A stretch of 5,636 nt of DNA, taken from contig UQYT01000069.1 in NCBI GenBank assembly GCA_900545405.1, positions 1 through 5,636 on the forward strand, written 5' to 3'. The notes below the pieces were generated by a model, which saw nothing but the letters and a program-made list of their open reading frames with translations, was not told the origin of the DNA and did no database searches. The DNA comes from an uncultured Eubacteriales bacterium. Its GTDB lineage: Bacteria > Bacillota > Clostridia > Oscillospirales > Oscillospiraceae. Below are positions 1-4,929 of the stretch, piece by piece (position 1 is the stretch's first letter; every line of letters starts with the position of its first letter). Both the position numbers and the translations under genes were made by a program.

Positions 1-254
1 CTGCACAGCTTCTGCCCTGCGAGCTTCTTTGACCTCTGCACAAAAAACGGCCTTGTTCAGGCGTTCTGTCGACGGTTTAGATTTTATCAGAACGGTCTGG
101 GATAGTCAACAAAGCGCGGCCCCGGCCAAATTGAAAATGTTTCAGGCCAGAACAAAATATACTTAAAATGGCAAAAAATCTGTGAGCAACAGAAAATTTT
201 CACGCTCAGGCATATGCAAACTATGTTGAATATGCGGAAAAACATTCGGGACGC
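1..254. other. Upstream non-coding region, no supported gene
   Basis: This stretch is AT-richer than the operon. Two + strand frames are open from the left edge (one to a TAG near 105, one to a TAA near 166), so it could hold the tail of an upstream gene, but neither shows a recognisable motif or a ribosome site. Visible structure includes a 7-base inverted repeat CGTTCTG (62-68) / CAGAACG (88-94), a perfect palindrome GAAAATTTTC (192-201) flanked by TGAGC (183-187) and GCTCA (204-208), and GCATATGC (210-217) with a further ATATGC at 230-235. These lie about 55 to 110 bases upstream of the predicted transcript start and could be regulator sites. The first 42 bases also carry short direct repeats (CTGCACA at 1-7 and 36-42, AGCTTCT at 7-13 and 22-28). 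Confidence 0.6.
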
Positions 255-283
255 TTGACAGTGAATATTTGTCGTGCTAGATT
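255..283 (+). promoter_or_regulatory. Strong vegetative promoter with extended -10
   Basis: The -35 hexamer TTGACA (255-260) is a perfect consensus. A 17-base spacer follows, then the -10 TAGATT (278-283), preceded by TG one base away (275-276), which makes an extended -10. Transcription should start near 290, giving about 25 bases of untranslated RNA before the leader ORF at 315. Everything downstream is on the same strand, so this is the best candidate for the promoter of the leader and the liv operon. A short inverted repeat, GACA (257-260) / TGTC (270-273), lies across the -35 and spacer and could be an operator half-site pair; that part is speculative. Confidence 0.85.
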
Positions 284-314
284 GCATACAACCTCAAGAA
301 AGGAGCCGCGAGAG

Positions 315-614
315 ATGTTTGAACGTTACTTCAACAGCTTCAATACCCGCTTTGACGACCGCGGTTCCCGTACTGCGGCCAATGAGTCCGCCTGCGCGTT
401 TTCCGCCGCCAACAGCGACTCCCGCCGCGAAAACTCCATAATAATGCTTAGCCTGGACACCGTTCTTGCGGTGTCCATTTTTGCTGCCCTGCGCCTTATC
501 GTCATACGCCTTATCAGCCTGGTATCCGTTATCGTAGTAAGCGTAGTAAGCATTATAGGCGTCCTGGTAGGCAGCACGGCATCAGCACGACCACGATTGG
601 CATCGGTAAACTGA
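315..614 (+). CDS. Putative BCAA-codon-rich leader peptide of the liv operon
   Basis: This is a 99-residue ORF with an ATG at 315 and a good ribosome site AAAGGAG (299-305) 9 bases before it. I recognise no protein family. Residues 1-40 are polar and Arg/Asn/Ser-rich. From residue 42 to 85, 28 of 44 residues are Ile, Leu or Val, and within 61-85 the count is 19 of 25 (9 Val, 6 Ile, 4 Leu). The segment RLISLVSVIVVSVVSII (65-81) looks like the E. coli ilv leader peptide core RVISLVVISVVVIII. The stop (612-614) is 16 bases before a strong terminator, and the next gene imports branched-chain amino acids, so I infer a regulatory leader peptide whose translation senses charged Ile/Val/Leu tRNA. Six of the nine valines in residues 61-85 are GTA, a codon rare in the operon. 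It is longer than classical leaders (15-35 residues). The main alternative is a small membrane protein with a hydrophobic segment. An internal ATG at 444 would give 56 residues but has no ribosome site. Confidence 0.6.
   Translation: MFERYFNSFNTRFDDRGSRTAANESACAFSAANSDSRRENSIIMLSLDTVLAVSIFAALRLIVIRLISLVSVIVVSVVSIIGVLVGSTASARPRLASVN
454..482 (+). terminator. Terminator-like hairpin inside the leader ORF
   Basis: GGACACCG (455-462) and CGGTGTCC (469-476) form a perfect 8-base-pair stem, extended to 9 by T454-A477. The loop is TTCTTG, and five T residues follow at 478-482. This is the form of a + strand intrinsic terminator; no T-tract follows the stem on the other strand. It lies within codons 47-56 of the leader ORF, so translating ribosomes would cover it. 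It could stop RNA polymerase when the leader is untranslated, or end a roughly 190-base RNA made from the promoter at 255. Confidence 0.5.
492..551 (+). repeat. In-frame direct repeats in the leader ORF
   Basis: Two sets of direct repeats lie in frame with the leader ORF. CGCCTTATC occurs at 492-500 and 507-515 (period 15 bases, encoding Arg-Leu-Ile twice). GTAGTAAGC occurs in perfect tandem at 534-542 and 543-551 (encoding Val-Val-Ser twice). Both periods are multiples of three, so gain or loss of a copy would change the number of BCAA codons without shifting the frame. Confidence 0.8.
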
Positions 615-654
615 TTTGATGTATACTTCAAACCGGTCCCGACCATGTGGTCGG
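588..654 (+). promoter_or_regulatory. Candidate attenuator: competing RNA segments
   Basis: Four short segments can pair in mutually exclusive ways. Segment 1 is CGACCA (588-593). Segment 2 is TGG-ca-TCGG (598-606). Segment 3 is CCGACCA (639-645), the inner left arm of the terminator. Segment 4 is TGGTCGG (648-654), the inner right arm. Segments 1:2 form 6 pairs with a two-base bulge; 2:3 form 7 pairs with the same bulge; 3:4 are the core of the terminator. Segment 2 overlaps the last codons of the leader ORF. A ribosome reaching the stop at 612 would cover it and leave 3:4 free to terminate, while a ribosome stalled upstream would leave 2 free to pair with 3. The 2:3 helix is much weaker than the 15-pair terminator, so it would have to act before segment 4 is made. 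The pairings are seen; their use is inferred. Confidence 0.45.
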
Positions 655-666
655 GACCGGTTTTTT
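631..666 (+). terminator. Strong intrinsic terminator upstream of livK
   Basis: The arms at 631-645 (AACCGGTCCCGACCA) and 648-662 are perfect reverse complements, giving up to 15 base pairs (14 with a realistic four-base loop). Six T residues follow at 661-666. The minus-strand side lacks a comparable T-run, so it acts on + strand transcripts. It lies between the leader ORF stop (614) and the livK ribosome site (687). With no convincing promoter between it and livK, most liv mRNA would have to read through it, which implies regulated termination. Confidence 0.9.
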
Positions 667-703
667 GTATAAATACGCACCAACTCAAGGAGGAGAAAGT
701 GAA

Positions 704-1927
704 ATGAAGATGAAAAAGTTTTTTGCACTCATGATGGCCATGGTAATGTGCCTCGGCCTGCTGGCCGGCTGCGGACAGGACGCGGGCGACGAAGCGACCG
801 ACGCTCCGACCTCCGAGGCCCCCGCTTCCGAGGCTCCCGAGGGTTCCGACGCCGCCGGCGCGGCCTTCAAGTTCGGCGGCATCGGCCCCCTGACCGGTGA
901 GAACGCCACCTACGGCGTCGCCGTCATGAACGGCGCGCAGATCGCCGTTGACGAGATCAACGCCGCCGGCGGCATAAACGGCTATCAGGTCGAGTTCAGC
1001 TTCCAGGACGACGTCTCCGACAGCGAGACCGCGATGAACGCCTACAACAAGCTGATGGACGATGGCATGCAGATACTCGTCGGCCCCGTCACCACCGGCC
1101 CGGCCATCTCCGTCTCCGCCCAGGGCTACACCGACCGCGTCTTTGCCCTGACCCCCAGCGCCTCCTCGCTCGACGTTGTCACCGGTAAGGACAACATGTT
1201 CCAGCTCTGCTTCACCGACCCCAACCAGGGCATGGGCGCCGCGACCTATATGGGCACCAACATGGCCGGCAGCAAGGTCGCCGTCATCTACCGCAACGAC
1301 GACGCCTACTCCCAGGGCATCCGCGACACCTTCGTGGCCGAGGCCGCGAACCAGGGCCTCGAAGTGGTCTACGAGGGCACCTTCACCGCCGACACCGCCA
1401 CCGACTTCTCCGTCCAGCTGACCGGAGCTCAGAGCGCCGGAGCCGACGTGGTGTTCCTGCCCATCTACTTCCAGCCCGCCTCCATCATCCTCTCCCAGGC
1501 CAACGCCATGGGCTATGAGCCGACCTTCTTCGGCGTGGACGGTATGGACGGCATCCTGACCCTCGAGAACTTCGACATGAGCCTCGCCGAGGGCGTCATG
1601 GTCCTGACCCCCTTCTCCGCTGACGCCACCGATGAGCGCACCGTGAACTTCGTCGCCGAGTACAACGACCGCTTCGGCGAGACCCCGAACCAGTTCGCCG
1701 CCGACGGCTACGACTGCATCTACGCCCTCAAGCAGGCCCTCGAGAACGCGGGCTGCACCCCCGACATGAGCACCGAGGACATCTGCACCGCCATGATAGA
1801 GCAGTTCACCACCATGAGCTTTGACGGCCTGACCGGCTCCGGCCTCACCTGGGGCACCGACGGCACCGTCAGCAAGATGCCCATGGCCGTGGTCATCCAC
1901 GACGGCGCGTACGTCTCCGCCGACTAA
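704..1927 (+). CDS. livK: BCAA ABC transporter substrate-binding lipoprotein
   Basis: This encodes a 407-residue extracellular binding protein that captures branched-chain or related amino acids and delivers them to LivHM. The N terminus has Lys residues at 2, 4 and 5, a hydrophobic stretch and an LAGC lipobox (20-23), so Cys23 should be lipidated. A flexible Ala/Ser/Glu/Pro/Asp-rich tether runs to about residue 54. The mature domain is a type I periplasmic-binding fold (Peripla_BP_6 family): GIGPLTG (59-65), GPVTTGP (127-133) and TPSASS (150-155) sit where LivJ/LivK proteins contact the ligand's amino-acid group, followed by RNDDAYSQG (197-205), FFGVDGMD (275-282) and a Tyr/Asp-rich C-terminal lobe (334-346). 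The ATG at 704 is chosen because AAGGAGG (687-693) lies 10 bases before it and the signal peptide begins there; an in-frame GTG at 647 falls in the terminator loop. The exact ligand cannot be told from sequence. Confidence 0.95.
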   Translation: MKMKKFFALMMAMVMCLGLLAGCGQDAGDEATDAPTSEAPASEAPEGSDAAGAAFKFGGIGPLTGENATYGVAVMNGAQIAVDEINAAGGINGYQVEFSFQDDVSDSETAMNAYNKLMDDGMQILVGPVTTGPAISVSAQGYTDRVFALTPSASSLDVVTGKDNMFQLCFTDPNQGMGAATYMGTNMAGSKVAVIYRNDDAYSQGIRDTFVAEAANQGLEVVYEGTFTADTATDFSVQLTGAQSAGADVVFLPIYFQPASIILSQANAMGYEPTFFGVDGMDGILTLENFDMSLAEGVMVLTPFSADATDERTVNFVAEYNDRFGETPNQFAADGYDCIYALKQALENAGCTPDMSTEDICTAMIEQFTTMSFDGLTGSGLTWGTDGTVSKMPMAVVIHDGAYVSAD

Positions 1928-2081
1928 AAAAGCCATACTTCTACCGCGGGCGCGCGGCTGCCGGTACCCCCACCGGCAGCCGATGCGCCGTCTGCGGCGG
2001 CTGCGGGGGCAGCGGAGCGCCGCCCCGGCATCTGCCGCAGAGCCGCAAGCGTCACAACAAAATGAACGAGGTGGGTCTCTT
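1928..2081 (+). other. GC-rich structured spacer between livK and livH
   Basis: This 154-base gap breaks an otherwise tightly packed operon. It contains an 11-base-pair perfect hairpin (arms 1955-1965 and 1972-1982, loop ACCCCC) and a longer stem-loop whose base is TCTGCGGC (1991-1998) with GCCGCAGA (2034-2041), enclosing further GC pairing (GGGGC 2006-2010 with GCCCC 2022-2026). No T-run follows either, so neither is a standard terminator. Such hairpins after a binding-protein gene commonly protect the upstream mRNA from 3' decay or cause partial termination, giving more binding protein than permease. That role is inferred here. Confidence 0.65.
1955..1982 (+). other. 11-bp mRNA hairpin downstream of livK
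   Basis: CGGCTGCCGGT (1955-1965) pairs perfectly with ACCGGCAGCCG (1972-1982) across a six-base loop, 27 bases after the livK stop. It lacks a T-tract. It is likely a 3' stabilising or partial-termination element that sets the ratio of livK to livHMGF; the structure is certain on paper, the role inferred. Confidence 0.6.
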
Positions 2082-2960
2082 TTGGAATTTCTGTCCTATC
2101 TTATAAGCGGCGTGAGCCTGGGCAGCGTCTACGCCATAATAGCCCTGGGCTACACCATGGTCTACGGCATCGCCAAGATGCTGAACTTCGCCCACGGCGA
2201 CGTGATCATGGTGGGCGGCTATATTTCGCTGCTGGCCATGAGCTCGCTGGGCCTGCCCTGGTGGGTGGGCGTGCTGCTGGCCATGGTGGTCTGCACGGTG
2301 CTGGGCGTGATAATCGAGGGCCTGGCGTACAAGCCGCTGCGCGCCGCGCCCAGTCTAGCGGTGCTCATAACCGCCATAGGCGTCAGCTATTTCCTGCAAA
2401 ACGCCGCGCAGCTCATCTGGGGCGCCAGCCCCATGTCGTATACGCCAATAGTCTCCGGCTCTCTCCAGCTCTTCGGCGAGCAGCTCTCCATCTCCTACGT
2501 CTCGCTGCTGACCATAGTTGTCTGCGCGGTCATCATGGTCGGGCTCACGCTCTTCACCAGCAAGAGCAAGATGGGCAAGGCCATGCGCGCCTGCTCCGAG
2601 GACAAGGGCGCCGCCCAGCTCATGGGCATCAACGTGAACCGCACCATCTCCCTGACCTTCGCCATCGGCTCCGCCCTCGCGGCCATCGCGGGCGTGCTGC
2701 TGTGCTCGTTCAACACCTCGCTCATGCCCACCACCGGCTCCATGCCGGGCATAAAGGCCTTCACCGCGGCGGTGTTCGGCGGCATAGGCTCCATCCCCGG
2801 CGCCTTCCTGGGCGGCATTCTGCTGGGCATAATCGAGGCGCTGGCCAAGGCCTATATCTCCACCCAGCTTGCAAACTCCATCGTGTTCGCCGTGCTCATA
2901 ATCATGCTTCTCGTGCGCCCGGCGGGACTGCTCGGCAGATATGTGCCGGAGAAAGTCTGA
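2082..2960 (+). CDS. livH: BCAA ABC transporter permease LivH
   Basis: This is an integral membrane permease of 292 residues, the usual LivH length, that forms the translocation channel with LivM. Visible family marks are the N-terminal GYTMVYGI (23-30) followed by NFAHGD (35-40), the cytoplasmic coupling region GKAMRA...AAQLMGI (165-183) that docks on the ATPases, and PGIKAFTAAVFGGIGSIPG (222-240) leading into the last hydrophobic helices. The start is taken as TTG at 2082: GAGGTG (2068-2073) lies 8 bases before it, and the protein then begins MEFLSYLISGVSLGS, as LivH proteins do. An ATG at 1983 would add 33 Arg/Ala-rich residues, lies at the edge of a strong mRNA hairpin and has no ribosome site, so it is unlikely. 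Confidence 0.95.
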   Translation: MEFLSYLISGVSLGSVYAIIALGYTMVYGIAKMLNFAHGDVIMVGGYISLLAMSSLGLPWWVGVLLAMVVCTVLGVIIEGLAYKPLRAAPSLAVLITAIGVSYFLQNAAQLIWGASPMSYTPIVSGSLQLFGEQLSISYVSLLTIVVCAVIMVGLTLFTSKSKMGKAMRACSEDKGAAQLMGINVNRTISLTFAIGSALAAIAGVLLCSFNTSLMPTTGSMPGIKAFTAAVFGGIGSIPGAFLGGILLGIIEALAKAYISTQLANSIVFAVLIIMLLVRPAGLLGRYVPEKV

Positions 2961-2970
2961 GGTGGCCGAA

Positions 2971-4086
2971 ATGAGCAAGAGAAGAAAACTCAGCAAGACC
3001 GCGAAGATGGACTACGCCACCTATCTCGGCGTCATCCTGGCCTTCGCCGTCGTGAGCCTGCTCAAGGGCGAGGGGATGCTCACGCGCTCCTTCACCGGCC
3101 AGCTCGTGCCCATCTGCTGCTACATAGTCATGGCCGTCTCACTGAACCTGACGGTCGGCATCCTCGGCGAGCTCAGCCTCGGCCACGCGGGCTTCATGAG
3201 CGTCGGCGCCTTTTCCGGCATCATCGCCGCCATGAGCTTGCAGAGCTCGGTGCCCTCGGCTGAGCTGCGCCTCGTAATCGCCATCGTCGTCGGCGCGGCG
3301 TTTGCCGCCGTCGCGGGCGTCATCGTGGGCGTGCCGGTGCTCCGGCTGCGCGGCGACTACCTCGCCATCGTCACCCTGGCCTTCGGCGAGATCATCAAGG
3401 AGCTCATAAACTGCCTCATCGTCGGCCACGACGAGAACGGCCTGCACATCATCTTCAACGCCACCGGCGCCAAGTCCGTAAACGACCTCGGCCTCACCGC
3501 GGACGGCACCGTCATAATCAAGGGCGCCCAGGGCGCGACGGGCACGGAGATGCTCGCGACCTTCACGGCGGGCTTCATCCTCATCATGGTGACGCTGGTG
3601 ATCGTGCTGAACCTGGTCCGCAGCCGCTCCGGCCGCGCCATCATGGCCCTGCGCGACAACCGCATCGCCGCCGAGAGCGTGGGCATAAACGTCACCAAGT
3701 ACAAGCTCATGGCCTTTGTCACCTCGGCCGCCCTCGCCGGAGCCGCCGGCGCGCTCTACGGGCTGAATTTCTCCAACCTCACGGCGGCGAAGTTCAACTT
3801 CAACACCTCGATACTCATCCTCGTATTCGTCGTCCTCGGCGGGCTCGGGAACATCTGGGGCTCCATCATCGCCGCCACCGTGCTGACCATCCTGCCCGAG
3901 GCCCTGCGCGGCTTTGACGACTACCGCATGCTGGCCTACGCCATAGTGCTCATCCTGGTCATGCTGGCCACGAACAACGCGCAGTTCAAGGCCCTGTTTT
4001 CGAAGCCCCTGCGCTCGATAAAGGCGCTGGCCTCGAGGGCCTCATCCCACCCGCAGAAAGGAGCTGCCGCAAGTGGCAAAGATTAA
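2971..4086 (+). CDS. livM: BCAA ABC transporter permease LivM
   Basis: This 371-residue membrane permease is the partner of LivH. It has a basic cytoplasmic N terminus (1-12), then hydrophobic helices carrying the LivM marks GELSLGHAGFMSVGAF (66-81), LRLRGDYLAIVTLAFGEI (124-141) and the coupling motif GRAIMALRDNRIAAESVGI (221-239), then GGLGNIWG near the C-terminal helices. A rather long polar loop lies at about 152-193, and a basic, Ala/Ser-rich tail follows the last helix from about residue 345. The start ATG at 2971 has GAGGTG (2959-2964) 6 bases before it, overlapping the livH stop, and is 10 bases after livH. An upstream in-frame ATG at 2941 lies inside livH without a ribosome site. The last 14 bases overlap livG, which suggests translational coupling. 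Confidence 0.95.
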   Translation: MSKRRKLSKTAKMDYATYLGVILAFAVVSLLKGEGMLTRSFTGQLVPICCYIVMAVSLNLTVGILGELSLGHAGFMSVGAFSGIIAAMSLQSSVPSAELRLVIAIVVGAAFAAVAGVIVGVPVLRLRGDYLAIVTLAFGEIIKELINCLIVGHDENGLHIIFNATGAKSVNDLGLTADGTVIIKGAQGATGTEMLATFTAGFILIMVTLVIVLNLVRSRSGRAIMALRDNRIAAESVGINVTKYKLMAFVTSAALAGAAGALYGLNFSNLTAAKFNFNTSILILVFVVLGGLGNIWGSIIAATVLTILPEALRGFDDYRMLAYAIVLILVMLATNNAQFKALFSKPLRSIKALASRASSHPQKGAAASGKD

Positions 4087-4927
4087 GTCCAAAAATGAAA
4101 GCCCCCTCGTGAACATGCCGAGCGGCGCGTATATCCCGGAGCGGGACCTCGACAAGCTGCCCGTGCTGGAGGCGCGGCACCTCGGCATAGACTTCGGCGG
4201 CCTCACCGCCGTGGACGACTTCAACCTCGTCATCGGCCGCACGGAGATAGCGGGCCTCATCGGCCCCAACGGCGCGGGCAAGACGACGGTGTTCAACCTG
4301 CTCACCAAGGTGTATCAGCCCACGCGCGGCACCATCATGGTGGACGGCCGCGACACCGCGGGCATGAGCACCGTGCAGGTGAACAAGCTCGGCGTCGCCC
4401 GCACCTTCCAGAACATCCGCCTCTTCGCTAACCTCTCCGTGGAGGACAACGTGAAGCTCGGCATGCACAACCAGATAAAATACGGCATGCTGGGCGGCAT
4501 ACTCCGCCTGCCCGCCTACTGGAAGCAGGAGCGCATCGCCCACGAGCGGGCGCTGGAGCTGCTGAGCATCTTCGACATGCAGGACATGGCCGACAAGAAG
4601 GCGGGCTCCCTGCCCTACGGCGCGCAGCGCAGGCTGGAGATAGTCCGCGCCCTGGGCACGAACCCGAGCCTCCTGCTGCTCGACGAGCCCGCCGCGGGCA
4701 TGAACCCCTCCGAGACGGTGGAGCTCATGGAGAACATCATCAAGATCCGCGACACCTTCCAGATCGCCATCATGCTCATCGAGCACGACATGAACCTCGT
4801 CATGGGCATCTGCGAGGGCATCTGCGTGCTGAATTTCGGCAAGGTCATCGCCAAGGGCACCCCGGCGGACATCCAGTCGAACCCCGTGGTCATCGAGGCC
4901 TATCTGGGCCGGAAGAAGGGGGCCTGA
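4073..4927 (+). CDS. livG: BCAA ABC transporter ATP-binding protein LivG
   Basis: This cytoplasmic ATPase subunit of 284 residues pairs with LivF to power the LivHM channel. It has a complete ABC domain: Walker A GPNGAGKTT (64-72), Q-loop Gln113 in TFQN, the signature region in the LivG form LPYGAQRRLEI (180-190) instead of LSGGQ, Walker B LLLLDEP (200-206) with catalytic Glu205, and H-loop His238 in IEHDM. The C terminus NPVVIEAYLG is typical of LivG. The first 30 or so residues form a polar extension before the ABC fold. The start is GTG at 4073, with AAAGGAG (4057-4063) 9 bases upstream; this site is inside livM, and the two genes overlap by 14 bases in different frames. Confidence 0.97.
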   Translation: MAKIKSKNESPLVNMPSGAYIPERDLDKLPVLEARHLGIDFGGLTAVDDFNLVIGRTEIAGLIGPNGAGKTTVFNLLTKVYQPTRGTIMVDGRDTAGMSTVQVNKLGVARTFQNIRLFANLSVEDNVKLGMHNQIKYGMLGGILRLPAYWKQERIAHERALELLSIFDMQDMADKKAGSLPYGAQRRLEIVRALGTNPSLLLLDEPAAGMNPSETVELMENIIKIRDTFQIAIMLIEHDMNLVMGICEGICVLNFGKVIAKGTPADIQSNPVVIEAYLGRKKGA

Positions 4928-4929
4928 GC

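Noticed and set aside
2..166. C-terminal tail of an upstream + strand gene
   Set aside because: The frame is open from the left edge for 54 codons, but another frame is also open for 34, and neither shows a recognisable domain or is followed by a clear terminator.
87..287. 66-codon minus-strand ORF in the promoter region
   Set aside because: Phe/Cys/Ile-rich with no motif, and it runs antisense through the consensus promoter. I saw no ribosome site supporting it.
290..482. T-box riboswitch as the leader of the liv operon
   Set aside because: An ACCGCG occurs near 357, but the conserved AGGGTGG part of the T-box sequence is missing and the hairpin at 454-482 does not show the expected terminator/antiterminator sharing.
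305..580. Tyr-rich minus-strand frame antisense to the leader ORF (AYNAYYAYYDNGY-like)
   Set aside because: It looks protein-like because GTA repeats read as TAC on the other strand, but the frame has no usable start codon and is closed by a TGA just upstream.
668..673. Separate livK promoter with TATAAA as -10
   Set aside because: TATAAA is a fair -10, but the -35 position falls in the terminator stem (ATGTGG at 645-650) and does not match. It is kept only as an alternative to read-through.
647..703. GTG at 647 as the livK start
   Set aside because: The codon lies in the loop of the terminator with no ribosome site. ATG 704 has AAGGAGG and starts a normal lipoprotein signal peptide.
326..1936. 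536-codon minus-strand ORF across livK and the leader
   Set aside because: It is a GC-rich shadow antisense to livK: Gly/Ala/Val/His-rich, no family marks and no good ribosome site, while livK itself is unmistakable.
2062..2106. 14-codon mini-ORF overlapping the livH start
   Set aside because: It has an ATG but no ribosome site in front of it and no composition of note. It is better explained as chance in the livH leader.
2261..2996. Long ORFs on both strands overlapping livH (+ strand 2261-2974, minus strand 2355-2996)
   Set aside because: They are His/Arg/Gly-rich frames produced by high GC content opposite or out of frame with livH, without motifs or plausible starts.
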